The notes beneath the pieces are model-generated. The model was not told where the DNA came from and searched no databases. It saw only the letters and a program-made list of their open reading frames with translations. From Bacteroidales bacterium (lineage in GTDB: Bacteria; Bacteroidota; Bacteroidia; Bacteroidales; UBA932), in the NCBI GenBank assembly GCA_017443845.1, contig JAFSXX010000006.1:1-64000 (forward strand): DNA of 64,000 nucleotides. The letters are read 5' to 3'. How positions within the stretch are numbered: the stretch's first letter is position 1; each line of letters begins with the position of its first letter. The position numbers were made by a program, and so were the translations under genes. Positions 51,929-61,991 of this stretch are shown here, in pieces.

Positions 51929-53149
51929 ATGAAAAAGATCAAGATCGGGCTCCTGCCCAAAGTTCTCATCGCCATTGCCCTCGGTATCGGATGTTCTTTC
52001 TTCTTCCCGCATTGGCTTGTAAGAGTGTTCCTTACGTTCAATTCCATCTTCAGCAACTTCCTCGGACTCTTCATCCCGCTGCTGATAATCGGCCTCATCG
52101 CCCCCGGAATCACGGAGCTCGGCAAGGGTGCCGGCAAGCTGCTCGCCATCACGGTCGGAATCGCATACCTGTCCACGATAATGGCAGGTTTCTTCTCCTA
52201 TGGCATCTGCAGCTGGACCTACCCCACCATGCTCGGCAATGCGGTCAGCAAACTCGGAAGCATCGATATGTCCGGCGGTCTTGATCCCTATTTCACCATC
52301 GAAATGCCCGCCTTCATGACGGTGACCACAGCCCTGGTTGTGGCCTTCCTGCTCGGCCTCGCACTGATAAATGTCGAAGGACAGACCCTGAAGAACGCCC
52401 TCGTCGATTTCCGCGAGGTGGTATTCCGCGTCATCCGGAATGTAATCATTCCCCTCCTGCCCCTCTTCATTTTCGGCATCTTCCTGCAGATGGGAGCCGA
52501 AGGCAAGGTCGCGCCCGTGCTGGGAATGTTCATCAAGATAATCCTCATCATCTTCGCGATGCACGTCACGTTCCTGGTATTCCAGTTCTGCATCGCAGGC
52601 ATAATCGCCCATAAGAATCCTTTCAAGGCCCTCGTAACGATGCTGCCCGCATACGTGACGGCGCTCGGAACGCAGTCCTCCGCCGCCACTATCCCGGTCA
52701 CCCTCGGACAGGCCAAAAAGAACGGCGTAAACGAGGATGTGGCGGACTTCGTCATTCCCCTCTGCGCTACGGTCCACCTCTCCTGCAGCATCCTCAAGAT
52801 CGTGGCCTGCGCCTACGCGATCTCCCTCAGCATGGGAATGGATACCAGTATCGGCACCTACGCCGGCTTCATCCTGATGCTCGGCATCACCATGGTCGCG
52901 GCGCCCGGAGTACCCGGCGGCGCCATCATGGCGGCCCTCGGCCTCCTCTCGAGCATGCTCGGATTCGACGCCAATATGCAGGGCCTCATGATCGCCCTCT
53001 ATATCGCGATGGACAGCTTCGGAACCGCCGGCAACGTCACCGGTGACGGAGCGATAGCCCTCATAGTCGACACCATCAAGAAGAGGGCTGACGCCCGCAG
53101 GAACGCAAGGCAGACGCCCGAACAGTCCGAAATGGTCTTCCCCGAATAA
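51929..53149 (+). CDS. Dicarboxylate/amino acid:cation symporter (DAACS family)
   Basis: 406 residues with eight or more hydrophobic segments. The family signature is seen in TALGTQSSAATIPVTLGQAKKNGV (serine-rich loop with substrate-binding hairpin), and LMIALYIAMDSFGTAGNVTGDGAIALIVDTI near the end, which holds the Asp/Asn residues for Na+ and substrate. It should take up C4-dicarboxylates, glutamate or serine/threonine (SstT-like length). Substrate cannot be told. It precedes the nucleotidase gene by 21 bp. Confidence 0.92.
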   Translation: MKKIKIGLLPKVLIAIALGIGCSFFFPHWLVRVFLTFNSIFSNFLGLFIPLLIIGLIAPGITELGKGAGKLLAITVGIAYLSTIMAGFFSYGICSWTYPTMLGNAVSKLGSIDMSGGLDPYFTIEMPAFMTVTTALVVAFLLGLALINVEGQTLKNALVDFREVVFRVIRNVIIPLLPLFIFGIFLQMGAEGKVAPVLGMFIKIILIIFAMHVTFLVFQFCIAGIIAHKNPFKALVTMLPAYVTALGTQSSAATIPVTLGQAKKNGVNEDVADFVIPLCATVHLSCSILKIVACAYAISLSMGMDTSIGTYAGFILMLGITMVAAPGVPGGAIMAALGLLSSMLGFDANMQGLMIALYIAMDSFGTAGNVTGDGAIALIVDTIKKRADARRNARQTPEQSEMVFPE

Positions 53150-53170
53150 CCCGATCCATAACGAACCAAA

Positions 53171-54796
53171 ATGAAAAAAGTCTTGACACCTATCATTATC
53201 TGTGCAATTCTCGCCGCTGCCGGTTTCGGCATCGGAAGCCTGATCGCCAAAGGCGGCAAACTCAAGGACGGAGAGCACAAAATCGTCATCTGCGCCACAA
53301 CCGACGTCCACGGCGCATACTTCGACTCGACATATACCGACGGCGTCCGCAACCGCACTTCGCTCTCCCAGGTCTCGAGCTATGTGAAGCAGCTTCGCGA
53401 AAGCGGGGTAAAACCTGTCCTGATAGATGTGGGAGACCTCCTGCAGGGCGACCTGGCGGCATACTATTATAATTACGTGAACACCAAGGACGAGCACGTG
53501 GCCATCTCCATAATGAAGTACATCGGCTACGACGCGCTGGTGGTCGGAAACCACGACATCGAGGCCGGCCATTCCAATTACGACCGCATGCTCAAGGCTT
53601 TCTCCAAGACCTACCTGGCTGCAAACGCAGCTGCGACAGAGGGTCCCCGGCGCGGCCAGTGCTATTTCAACAAGTACACGATAGTCAAGCGCGACGGCAT
53701 CAAGATCGGCATCCTGGGCATGACCAACGCCAACATCAAGAACTGGCTGGCCGAGGACAAATGGTCGGGAATGGAGTATTTCGTCATCTCCAACATGGCG
53801 CAGTTCGCCGTGGAGGATATGTGCAAGCGTGAGAAACCCGATATCGTCGTCCTCGCCGTCCACAGCGGAACCGGCACCGGATTCCCCGACATAGAGAACG
53901 AAGCGGCGTTCCTGGCGACCGATGTACCCGGCGTGGATATCGTACTCTGCGGCCACGACCACAAGGCGGTGGCGATGATGATCGACGGCTTCGACCGCCC
54001 CGTCCTCCTTATGAATGAGGGCAAGAAAGCCACGGTTCTCGGCCAGGCCGAGGTCACCCTCAGCGTCAAAGACCACAAGGTAGTCAACCGCAATATCACG
54101 AACCGCCTCATCCCGATGGAGGACGTGGTGCCCGACGCTGAATTCAACAAGAAGTTCTCCAAGCAGTTCCACGAGGTCAAGGAGTACGCCAACCGCGTGA
54201 TCGGAACCATCACCGGAGAGATGGATTTCTCAAAGGCGCTCGACGGCCCTTCGGAGTATATCAATCTGGTGCAGACGGTCCAGATGGACGCCTCCGGAGC
54301 CGACATCTCGTTCACCGCTCCCCTCTCCAGCCGGGGCAAAATCGCCAAGGGAGAGATCACCTTCCAGAATCTTGTGGATATCTACAAATATGAGAACCAG
54401 TTGTACCTTGTCAAGATGACAGGCAAACAGGTCAAGGACTATCTTGAGTTCTCGTACCACAACTGGGTCAACGGCATCGGTCCGGCATTCAACTACGATT
54501 CGGCCGACGGCATCAGGTATGAGGTCAGCAAGCGCGCTCCCAGGGGTTCGAGGGTCAGGATCATCTCGATAAGCGACGGCACTCCTTTCGACGAGTCCAA
54601 GACATATACGGTGGCGATGACTTCCTATCGCGCCAGCGGCGGCGGCGACCTCCTCAAACTCGGAGCCGGCATCAATCCCAATGACCTGGAGATTGTCCGG
54701 AAATACGACGACATCCGCAATATCCTCAAGGATTACATCGAGAAGCGCAAAGTCATCGACCCGGTGGTTCCGGACAACTGGAAGTTTATCGATTAG
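53171..54796 (+). CDS. Bifunctional UDP-sugar hydrolase / 5'-nucleotidase family metallophosphatase
   Basis: 541 residues with an N-terminal membrane anchor (MKKVLTPIIICAILAAAGFG), no lipobox. The metallophosphatase domain has CATTDVHGAYFD, DVGDLLQGD, VVGNHDIEAG, VLAVHSGTG and CGHDHKAVA, the di-metal ligands. The C-terminal 5_nucleotid_C domain (about 330-541; FSKALDGPSEYINLVQTVQM, PAFNYDSADGIRYEVS) binds the nucleotide. It acts outside the cytoplasm to free nucleosides and phosphate. Placement after a symporter suggests salvage. Confidence 0.93.
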   Translation: MKKVLTPIIICAILAAAGFGIGSLIAKGGKLKDGEHKIVICATTDVHGAYFDSTYTDGVRNRTSLSQVSSYVKQLRESGVKPVLIDVGDLLQGDLAAYYYNYVNTKDEHVAISIMKYIGYDALVVGNHDIEAGHSNYDRMLKAFSKTYLAANAAATEGPRRGQCYFNKYTIVKRDGIKIGILGMTNANIKNWLAEDKWSGMEYFVISNMAQFAVEDMCKREKPDIVVLAVHSGTGTGFPDIENEAAFLATDVPGVDIVLCGHDHKAVAMMIDGFDRPVLLMNEGKKATVLGQAEVTLSVKDHKVVNRNITNRLIPMEDVVPDAEFNKKFSKQFHEVKEYANRVIGTITGEMDFSKALDGPSEYINLVQTVQMDASGADISFTAPLSSRGKIAKGEITFQNLVDIYKYENQLYLVKMTGKQVKDYLEFSYHNWVNGIGPAFNYDSADGIRYEVSKRAPRGSRVRIISISDGTPFDESKTYTVAMTSYRASGGGDLLKLGAGINPNDLEIVRKYDDIRNILKDYIEKRKVIDPVVPDNWKFID

Positions 54797-54805
54797 TTTT
54801 AAAAG

Positions 54806-54839
54806 AAACTCTCCGGTCGCTGACCGGAGAGTTTTTTTT
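54806..54839. terminator. Bidirectional intrinsic terminator
   Basis: ACTCTCCGGTC-gct-GACCGGAGAGT (54808-54832) with A-run before and T-run after. It serves the nucleotidase gene and the convergent alpha-2-macroglobulin gene, whose stop codon is directly beside it. Confidence 0.95.
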
Positions 54840-57800
54840 ATCGGGAAGTCACTGCCGCAGGCTTGTCATTCGCCCGGTAGTGTGGAGCGTACATCGACTC
54901 GATCACTACGGCGGGAGTCTGGAATGTGCCTTTCTGAGTCACGTAGAACTCTTCGCTTACCGTGGTATTCTCCTCGGGATAGACATCGAACCAGTATTCT
55001 GTCGCATTCGGCAGGACGTTCCTGTAGCCGTTCGGCTCGGGAATGGTGAGCCTTCGGGCATAGAAGAAGGGACGCCATCCGTAATATCCGGAGCGCTGAT
55101 CGACGGGCATCAGGTTGGCCGGGCGGTTGGCGGTCAGGCGTACGAAGCTCCGGTTCTCCTCGTTCCATATCTTGTATGTGACGACGATCTTGTCGCCCAC
55201 ATTCAGAATTTCGCCCTCCTTGAGGTCGATCTTGCCGACGACGCTGTCCGCTCCTGCGGAAATCCGCTGGTAGGTGCGGGAGATCCTCATTCCGTTGCCA
55301 GAAGCCTTGATCTCGCTGAAAGGTTTGAGCCAGCCTGCGGTAAGGGCGATCACCTTGGTCTCGAGAGTCTCTTCAGAACTGTTGAGAACCTCGGCGAGGG
55401 CATCGATATATCCGGGATCGGCCTTCCACTCCTGGGTCTCCTTCTGGACCATCATCCAGACGGATACACGGTCGTCGCCAAGGAGTTTGTGGAGCAGCGA
55501 ATGAGCGTAGAGCTCGCTCTCGAGAAGGCCCCTCCAGGGCATCACGGCATTGGGATAGTATGCGCCTCCGCTGCGGTGCTCCACCGCATATTCGCGAAGC
55601 GAGAGTTTGTCTTTCTCAAGCGACGAGGTAAGCTTCGATGAGGTGCCGAAACGGATGCCCCACTGATTCGCGAGAGAGACTCCCTCTTCGGTGGCGGCGA
55701 GATTCCGCAGGGTCAGGGCGCGGCGCGTCTTGGCGAGGATGCGTCCCTGCAGGCCGCGGTCGGAGGCGGGAGTCAGGAAGGCCCTGGCATCCTTGCGCAA
55801 CTGCTTGAGTCCCTTCTCGGGCAATCCTTCGCTGATGAAGGGCACCCTCGGATAGAGGCTTCGCACATAGAGATACTGCTCGAGGCTGATGCCGCACCAC
55901 CAGTATTTCTGGCCTAGGCTGCTTACGAAAGCACGGTCGAGGTAGCTGGCCGCATCATAATAATTGGCAGCGGTCGAAGTCTCGGCCATCCTCTCAAGGA
56001 CTACTGCGGTGATTATGGCGCTGGAGCGCATTCCGGGTAGCCAGCCGTAACCGCCGTCGGAATTGAGGCACTCCTCGAGGCGGGCCCTGAGAAGGGCTTT
56101 CTCGACCGAGAAGTCGGCTTCGGGGCGGAGTTTCTCGACCTTATCGGCCACCATCAGGGCGGCGGAGAGGGCAACCGCATCCACGGCCGAGGTATCGATA
56201 TGCTGAGGCAGGGCCTCGTAGAGCATGTCGCGGATCGAAATCTCCTTCAATTCCGCCTCCGATGCGGGGCCGTTCACGAAGAGGGCGCGGAGTTCGGCGA
56301 TGAGTTTGTCGCGGTCCATTCCGGCCAGCAGCACGGAAGAGTGCGCTTCGGTAATCAGCTGACTTGCCGAATAGACCGGAACCGAGACGAAGACCGCATC
56401 CGAGCCGCGGGGATTGCCGTCGGAATCGGGATCCGCCAGGAATGTGAGCTTGATGCCCAGCCTCGATATATTTTCGGGCACATCGATCTGGTACTCGAAA
56501 TCCCTGACCTCCCCTTTCCGCACCGACACCTCCTTGCTCATCAGAGATTTGATCTTGGGCGAAGTCTTGTAATCGCCGCCGTCATAGAGATCGATCCGGA
56601 CCTTTCCGGTGACGGTCTCGTCCAGTGCGCTGGAGAGTTTCGACTTGATGAAATATTTGTCGCCTGCGAAGAGGAACCTCGGTTCGACGACCGAGACCTC
56701 AACCGGTACGCTCACTATCATCTCCTTGCGGAGCAGGCCGTTGCGCATCTGCTTGTCGTGCGCGAAAAACTGGACTACATAGGTCGAGGCCTTGTCGGAA
56801 GTATTGACGTCGAAGGTGAAATTGCCGTCGGCATCCGAAAGGATATGGGGGACGAAAGCGATGACCGTGCGGAAATCGCTGCGGACCGCCACATCGGCTC
56901 CGGCATCCACCTCTTCTTCAGTCACTTCGATAAAGGAATTGTCTATGGATTTGGCGGCCATCGCATTGGATTCCGCCCGCATCATCGGAGCTGACTCCGC
57001 CATCACCATATCCATCATCTCGTATTCGACGGCAGCCGCTCCAAGTGTGGGCTTAGCCCACCGCAGACCGCCGCGTCTCGTTACCATGCCCCAGCCGGAG
57101 CCCACGTTACCGTCTTCGACATTGAAGTTGATAAACGGAGCCGAGGGCGAAGGGAGATAAGGGGTCTCGTATCTGAGCGGCAGGAAACGCTCCATCGCCT
57201 TGTCGAATACCGCGGCCACAGCCTCGGCGGCGGGAAGGCCCTTGACGGTGAAAGTATATTTCGATGCGGGGAAGGCGTTTTCGTGGAAACGGGTGAACTC
57301 GAGCGGCATCACGAAGTTGCCTGCCGGGCGGGTATATCTGTTGCTCCAGTTTTGGTGAGCCCCATCCTTGAAGTAGAATACATATACCGTCATCTCTTCG
57401 GGCAGGGACTTCACCGAATCGAAGCTGACTTCGGACAGCGTGCCTTCGGTGCCCTTCTTGCCTTCGAGATAAATCGGTTTGGAAGCCAGCAGCTGGTTGC
57501 CGGGGCCGTAGAGGGCCGCGCAAGCCCACAGGGGGCCTTCGGAAGTTCCTATCCTGAATGCGGGGCAATCCGAATCCAGGGGCATGAAGAGATGCTTCAC
57601 CCCCGCATTGAGGGCCTTGTCGGAAGGATTGAGTTTGAGGATCTGGAGCGTCCTGGAAGCCTCCCGGATATCGGGGCGGGAGCTGTTGACAGCCTTGGCC
57701 TCGAGCCTATAGTTTTCCTGCGGGAGCTTGGAGAAGTCGAGGCGGATGGTATCCCCCGCCCTGCATCTGCCTTCGAGGATGAGGTTCTCGGCGCACTTGA

Positions 57801-59862
57801 GCTGATATTCGATATCCAGCGCGCCGAACAGGGACGAAGTGACCACCACGGCCTCCGGAGTGGTGAGGATCGATGCATCGTGCGACTGGGGATCGGAGAA
57901 AGATACGCTACCGTCGGCCTTGTTAGCGAGACGCATCTCGAAGGAGAGGTATGAGTTGGAACGGCGGTATGTGGAGAATTCCAGGGTCTCGCCGGTAACA
58001 TCCTCGACCTTCACGCGGACAGGGTAATGATATGACGAATACTTATCCGCGGAGGCCTGGAACTTGAACTCGAAACGCCCTTCGGAATCGGCCTCAAGCG
58101 GGCCGGAGGCGATCTCGCGGTTCATCAGAAGGACCTGGTACGTGATGCGCGCGGTCGCGGGATTGTGTCCGCTGTAGCCCTTGATGCGGCCCGAAACGGG
58201 AATCATCTCGCCCGGAAGCGCGGTCTTCTCCTGCGCGTCGAAGGTCACCTCAAAGGTCGGAAGGACGACATCGTCAACCCTGAAGGCCTCCCCGCAGTAA
58301 ATCTTGTCGCCGAAACCCGATACATTCACGGCCCACATTCCGTTGCGCTTTCCGACAGGAATCCGGAAACTGCCCGAGGCCGTGCCGAACTCGCCGGTCT
58401 TCAGACGGCTGGTCGCGATCTTGTTTCCCTCCGAATCGATAAGCTCCGCGGAGAGTTCCGTATCGGCGATGACACCGCCGCGGTAATCCTTATCCGAACT
58501 GAAGAACAGCACCTTGAAGCTGACCGTATCGCCGGGTTTGGCCAGGGAGCGGTCCAGGAAAATGAGTCCGCGCGAGTCGAATCCCTTGTAATCGACCCCG
58601 GACTCTCCGGCATAAACCTTTTTTGAGAGGTGTTTTATGCCGTCGTTTCCGGTATAGCCGCATACGATGCGATATGTCCTGTAGCGCTTATCCTTTGAGG
58701 CGATCTTCTTCTGGAAAGAATCGGGAAGATATTTGAAATCCCAAGTGGAGAAACCCTCACGGCTCATCAGAAGCTTGTCCTCGTTGTCATAGAGATACAA
58801 CGTGAAATTGCCCAGCGGCCGGCCGCTGATATAGTCCGCGGCATAAACGGAGTAACCGCCGGCATCGTGGCGCAGGGAAGCGGATACGGTATATTTCTCA
58901 TAACTCACCGCCTCCTTGGTTTTGCCTTTGCTGCAACTCAGGACATACTCGCCGTCATCCATACGGGGGAGTATGTACCGGACAGTGTCGCGCACATAGA
59001 AACGCTTCTGCGGGTTCTTTATGGTCGCCTTGTGAACGCTCTTCTCTCCCTTCAAAACCGAAAGCTCGGCTTCCGCGAGATTGCGGAGTGATATGGTTAC
59101 GGTATCCTTCTCGGCCCGCAGTTCGATGTCCGTGGAATTCAATTCCGAAACTACTCCGTCAACGCTCCAGCATGCGGCGAGCAATGCGTCCTGCCCCTTG
59201 AATGCGGCCTTGCGCTTGTTGAAATCCCTGCATCTGGCATCAAGCGCGCGGAACTCGGACTCATCGGCATTGATGCGGCGTAGGCGGTCCAATTCGTCAC
59301 GGATCTCGCCCTGCTCCTTATACATATCTACAACCGGCTTGGAGAACTTCTCTAGCAGCGTCTTTATATAGAGATCTTTATTGTAATAGGCCTCGCGCCA
59401 TACAGCATATTCATAGTCGTTGTCTATGCACTTGAGGTCTGTCTTCGAAAGGGAATTATAGAACTCTTTGTTATGTCCTTCGCGGAAGGCGCGCTCATTG
59501 GCGAGCACATAATCTATCCGCTCTTTTGGGGAATTGAGGTCGAAGCCCGTATAATAGTTCAGGATCGGCTCATCGTACTCCTTGACAGCCTTCCGGAACT
59601 CGGCATTGAGAGAATCGCGGTACTTCCAGTTGCGGCTGGAAGAGACCGATATCTTCGCGGTCCAGTAACGGTAGAAATCCCAGGTAAGCCGGTCCCTGGT
59701 CGCAATTGACCCGATAGTCTCGAGTATCTCGAGCTGTTTCTTCGGCCTGTCAGCCTTCTTGGCATACTCGTATTGTTTCCAGAGTTTCGTCATATCGTCC
59801 GATGCTGCGAAAGCCAACAATGAAGATAACATAGCCACCATAATGATTATTCCCCTTTTCAT
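54838..59862 (-). CDS. Alpha-2-macroglobulin family protein without thioester
   Basis: 1674 residues with signal peptide (MKRGIIIMVAMLSSLLAFA). The order is an N-terminal helical part, a set of MG beta-sandwich domains (from about 300; VYAGESGVDYKGFDSRGLIFLDRSLAKPGDTVSFK is the MG2-like start), the A2M domain (VVEPRFLFAGDKYFIKSKL, about 1090) and a helical alpha/alpha-toroid (GYGWLPGMRSSAIITAVVLERM). I see no CxEQ thioester motif, so it is the non-thioester kind. Such proteins trap proteases or scaffold the envelope; no penicillin-binding protein gene of the pbpC type is beside it. It stands alone. Confidence 0.88.
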   Translation of the reverse strand: MKRGIIIMVAMLSSLLAFAASDDMTKLWKQYEYAKKADRPKKQLEILETIGSIATRDRLTWDFYRYWTAKISVSSSRNWKYRDSLNAEFRKAVKEYDEPILNYYTGFDLNSPKERIDYVLANERAFREGHNKEFYNSLSKTDLKCIDNDYEYAVWREAYYNKDLYIKTLLEKFSKPVVDMYKEQGEIRDELDRLRRINADESEFRALDARCRDFNKRKAAFKGQDALLAACWSVDGVVSELNSTDIELRAEKDTVTISLRNLAEAELSVLKGEKSVHKATIKNPQKRFYVRDTVRYILPRMDDGEYVLSCSKGKTKEAVSYEKYTVSASLRHDAGGYSVYAADYISGRPLGNFTLYLYDNEDKLLMSREGFSTWDFKYLPDSFQKKIASKDKRYRTYRIVCGYTGNDGIKHLSKKVYAGESGVDYKGFDSRGLIFLDRSLAKPGDTVSFKVLFFSSDKDYRGGVIADTELSAELIDSEGNKIATSRLKTGEFGTASGSFRIPVGKRNGMWAVNVSGFGDKIYCGEAFRVDDVVLPTFEVTFDAQEKTALPGEMIPVSGRIKGYSGHNPATARITYQVLLMNREIASGPLEADSEGRFEFKFQASADKYSSYHYPVRVKVEDVTGETLEFSTYRRSNSYLSFEMRLANKADGSVSFSDPQSHDASILTTPEAVVVTSSLFGALDIEYQLKCAENLILEGRCRAGDTIRLDFSKLPQENYRLEAKAVNSSRPDIREASRTLQILKLNPSDKALNAGVKHLFMPLDSDCPAFRIGTSEGPLWACAALYGPGNQLLASKPIYLEGKKGTEGTLSEVSFDSVKSLPEEMTVYVFYFKDGAHQNWSNRYTRPAGNFVMPLEFTRFHENAFPASKYTFTVKGLPAAEAVAAVFDKAMERFLPLRYETPYLPSPSAPFINFNVEDGNVGSGWGMVTRRGGLRWAKPTLGAAAVEYEMMDMVMAESAPMMRAESNAMAAKSIDNSFIEVTEEEVDAGADVAVRSDFRTVIAFVPHILSDADGNFTFDVNTSDKASTYVVQFFAHDKQMRNGLLRKEMIVSVPVEVSVVEPRFLFAGDKYFIKSKLSSALDETVTGKVRIDLYDGGDYKTSPKIKSLMSKEVSVRKGEVRDFEYQIDVPENISRLGIKLTFLADPDSDGNPRGSDAVFVSVPVYSASQLITEAHSSVLLAGMDRDKLIAELRALFVNGPASEAELKEISIRDMLYEALPQHIDTSAVDAVALSAALMVADKVEKLRPEADFSVEKALLRARLEECLNSDGGYGWLPGMRSSAIITAVVLERMAETSTAANYYDAASYLDRAFVSSLGQKYWWCGISLEQYLYVRSLYPRVPFISEGLPEKGLKQLRKDARAFLTPASDRGLQGRILAKTRRALTLRNLAATEEGVSLANQWGIRFGTSSKLTSSLEKDKLSLREYAVEHRSGGAYYPNAVMPWRGLLESELYAHSLLHKLLGDDRVSVWMMVQKETQEWKADPGYIDALAEVLNSSEETLETKVIALTAGWLKPFSEIKASGNGMRISRTYQRISAGADSVVGKIDLKEGEILNVGDKIVVTYKIWNEENRSFVRLTANRPANLMPVDQRSGYYGWRPFFYARRLTIPEPNGYRNVLPNATEYWFDVYPEENTTVSEEFYVTQKGTFQTPAVVIESMYAPHYRANDKPAAVTSR

Positions 59863-59896
59863 AACCGTAACTTTTTGATTTAATTATCCGGCAAAA

Positions 59897-59916
59897 CAAA
59901 AGTAATACCAAAGATA
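59897..59916 (-). promoter_or_regulatory. Possible promoter elements of the alpha-2-macroglobulin gene
   Basis: Two -7-like boxes on the minus strand, TATCTTTG (59916-59909) and TACTTTTG (59904-59897), 35-47 nt before the ATG at 59862. Which one is used cannot be told. Confidence 0.5.
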
Positions 59917-59917
59917 A

Positions 59918-60517
59918 TTAATTATGGCGGACGCATAGTTCCGCTTCGAGGTCGGAAATGGATACGGATTGCTGCGCCATCAGCACCAGCAGGTGATAAA
60001 TCAGGTCGGAAGCCTCGTAAACGAAGCGGTCACGGTTACCGTCGACAGCCTCTATCACCGCTTCCGAAGCCTCCTCCGCCACCTTCTTCGCTATGACTTT
60101 GACTCCCTTGACAAACAGTTTGGTGGTATAGGAGCCCTCGGGCATAAGGTCGCGACGGCTTTGGATAATGGATTCGAGGCGGCGGATGAAGCCCTCGCTC
60201 CTGGCGGTATTGAAACAGGCTTCCGTACCCCTGTGGCAGACCGGGCCGTCGGGCAGGACTTTAATCAGAAGCGTATCCATATCGCAATCCGGATACATAT
60301 CGACTATGTGCAGATAATTGCCGCTGGTCTCCCCTTTGGTCCACAGGCATTTCCGGCTGCGGGACCAGAATGTGACCAGGCCTTCCGAGACGCTTTTATC
60401 GAATGCCTCGCCGTTCATATAGCCCAGCATAAGCACCTTAAGCGTTCGCGCATCCTGGATTACGACCGGCAGCAGGCCGTCGCCCGTCTTGGACAAATCA
60501 AAATCGCTGAATTTCAT
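59918..60517 (-). CDS. hisIE: Bifunctional phosphoribosyl-AMP cyclohydrolase / phosphoribosyl-ATP pyrophosphatase
   Basis: 199 residues from 60517 (MKFSDFDLSKTGDG); GAGAG 6 nt upstream favours this start over MRD at 60526. The HisI half (1-110) has LWTKGETSGNYLHIVDMYPDCDMDTLL and GPVCHRGTEACF, the zinc and Mg ligands. The HisE half (about 115-199) has KKVAEEASEAVIEAVDGNRD and YEASDLIYHLLVLM. It does steps 2 and 3 of histidine synthesis. It is the last gene of the run, 11 bp after hisF. Confidence 0.95.
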   Translation of the reverse strand: MKFSDFDLSKTGDGLLPVVIQDARTLKVLMLGYMNGEAFDKSVSEGLVTFWSRSRKCLWTKGETSGNYLHIVDMYPDCDMDTLLIKVLPDGPVCHRGTEACFNTARSEGFIRRLESIIQSRRDLMPEGSYTTKLFVKGVKVIAKKVAEEASEAVIEAVDGNRDRFVYEASDLIYHLLVLMAQQSVSISDLEAELCVRHN

Positions 60518-60528
60518 ATCTCTCATTT

Positions 60529-61284
60529 TTATAATCTTACGTTGACCCCGCTCTGACGGAGAGAAGCCTTGAGCTTCCTTATGGGGATTTCTCCGAAATG
60601 GAATATACTGGCGGCGAGCGCGGCGTCGGCCCTGCCTTCGGTGAGCACCCGCCTTATATCCTCGATAGTTCCGGCTCCCCCGGAGGCTATCACAGGAATC
60701 GAGAGTTGTGAGGCCAGGCTGGCATACACGGCATCGGCATAGCCGTTCCTGGTGCCGTCGTGATCCATAGAGGTAAACAGGATCTCGCCCGCGCCCCTCT
60801 CCTGGGCCTCCAGGGCCCATTCGAACAGATCGAGCCGCGTCAGGCGGGATCCGCCGTGGGTGGTGCATATCCACTTTCCGTCAATGCATTTCGCATCGAT
60901 TGCGACCACTACGAACTGGCTGCCATAGCGCTTCGCGATTTCATCTATTAGACCTGGGGAGGATACCGCGGCGGTGTTGATGGAAATCTTGTCGGCCCCC
61001 GCATCCAGGAGCCTTGCCGCGTCATCCGCACTGGAGATTCCGCCGCCCACCGTGAAGGGAATGTCTATGCCCATAGATATCCGTTCGACAAGCCGGACAA
61101 ATGTCCTGCGCCCCTCGAGCGAGGCGCTTATATCCAGATAAACCAGTTCGTCGGCCCCGTCCCGGGAGTACTGGACACCCATCTCTACGGCATCCCCCAC
61201 CTCCCTGAGGGATTGGAAGTTGATGCCTTTTACCACCTGTCCGTCCTTGACGTCAAGGCAGGGAATTATGCGTTTCGTGACCAT
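60529..61284 (-). CDS. hisF: Imidazole glycerol phosphate synthase, cyclase subunit
   Basis: 251 residues, TIM barrel. RIIPCLDVKDGQVVKG, PFTVGGGISSADDAARLLDAGADKISINTAA, VVAIDAKCI and TSMDHDGTRNGYA hold both phosphate sites and the two catalytic Asp. With HisH it makes imidazole glycerol phosphate and AICAR, the latter feeding PurH. It overlaps hisA by 19 nt. Confidence 0.97.
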   Translation of the reverse strand: MVTKRIIPCLDVKDGQVVKGINFQSLREVGDAVEMGVQYSRDGADELVYLDISASLEGRRTFVRLVERISMGIDIPFTVGGGISSADDAARLLDAGADKISINTAAVSSPGLIDEIAKRYGSQFVVVAIDAKCIDGKWICTTHGGSRLTRLDLFEWALEAQERGAGEILFTSMDHDGTRNGYADAVYASLASQLSIPVIASGGAGTIEDIRRVLTEGRADAALAASIFHFGEIPIRKLKASLRQSGVNVRL

Positions 61285-61991
61285 TGTCCGATCTCTTCGA
61301 GGGCTATCCTGTTTTCATATATGGCCTTGCCCACAATTACTCTTTCGAGCCCCAGGGCATCCAGCGCCTCGATATCCGCCATCGATGCGACGCCTCCGCT
61401 GACAGTGAATGTCACCGCGGGGAACTGTTCCCTGAGATCCACGTAGAGTTTAGTGGCAGGGCCGCCAAGCATACCGTCACGCGAAATATCAGTAACGATG
61501 CACTCTCTGAGGCCGAAGGGGATGAAACGGCGTACAAGACTCTCCAAGCCGATTCCTGCCGACTCCTGCCAGCCTCTTACGGCTACCAGGCCGCTGCGCA
61601 CGTCGGCGCCCAGTATGACGCGTGAGCCGAACTCCGAAAGCCAGTTGCAGAACACTTCGGGCTGAAGGGCCGCCACGCTGCCGGCGATAACGTGGGTAGC
61701 GCCCGCATCCAGCACCTGCCGCACAGCCTCGTCGGAACCGACGCCCCCGCCCCACTCCAGCTCACAGGAGAGGTTCGTGGCCATTCTTTCCAGCGTGGCG
61801 AGGTTGCACGGACGGGCGCTGCGGGCTCCGTCGAGATCCACCACATGGATTCTCTGCACGCCGCAGTCGGCATATCTGCGGGCGAGTTCTACGGGATCGC
61901 CGGCATAAGTTTTCCGCGCGCTGAAGTCCCCCTGACTCAGGCGGACGCAGCGTCCTTCAATCAAATCTATAGCGGGTATGATCTTTATCAT
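61266..61991 (-). CDS. hisA: Phosphoribosylformimino-AICAR-phosphate isomerase
   Basis: 241 residues from the start at 61991 (MIKIIPAIDLIEGRCVRL); a longer reading upstream is only the shadow of hisH. HVVDLDGARSARP, ELEWGGGVGSDEAVRQVLDAGATHVIAGS and VTDISRDGMLGGPA carry the catalytic Asp pair and phosphate sites. It overlaps hisH by 4 nt and hisF by 19 nt. Confidence 0.96.
   Translation of the reverse strand: MIKIIPAIDLIEGRCVRLSQGDFSARKTYAGDPVELARRYADCGVQRIHVVDLDGARSARPCNLATLERMATNLSCELEWGGGVGSDEAVRQVLDAGATHVIAGSVAALQPEVFCNWLSEFGSRVILGADVRSGLVAVRGWQESAGIGLESLVRRFIPFGLRECIVTDISRDGMLGGPATKLYVDLREQFPAVTFTVSGGVASMADIEALDALGLERVIVGKAIYENRIALEEIGQWSRNA

Noticed and set aside
51869..54172. A 767-codon open frame on the minus strand
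   Set aside because: Antisense to the symporter and nucleotidase genes, both of which have clear catalytic motifs.
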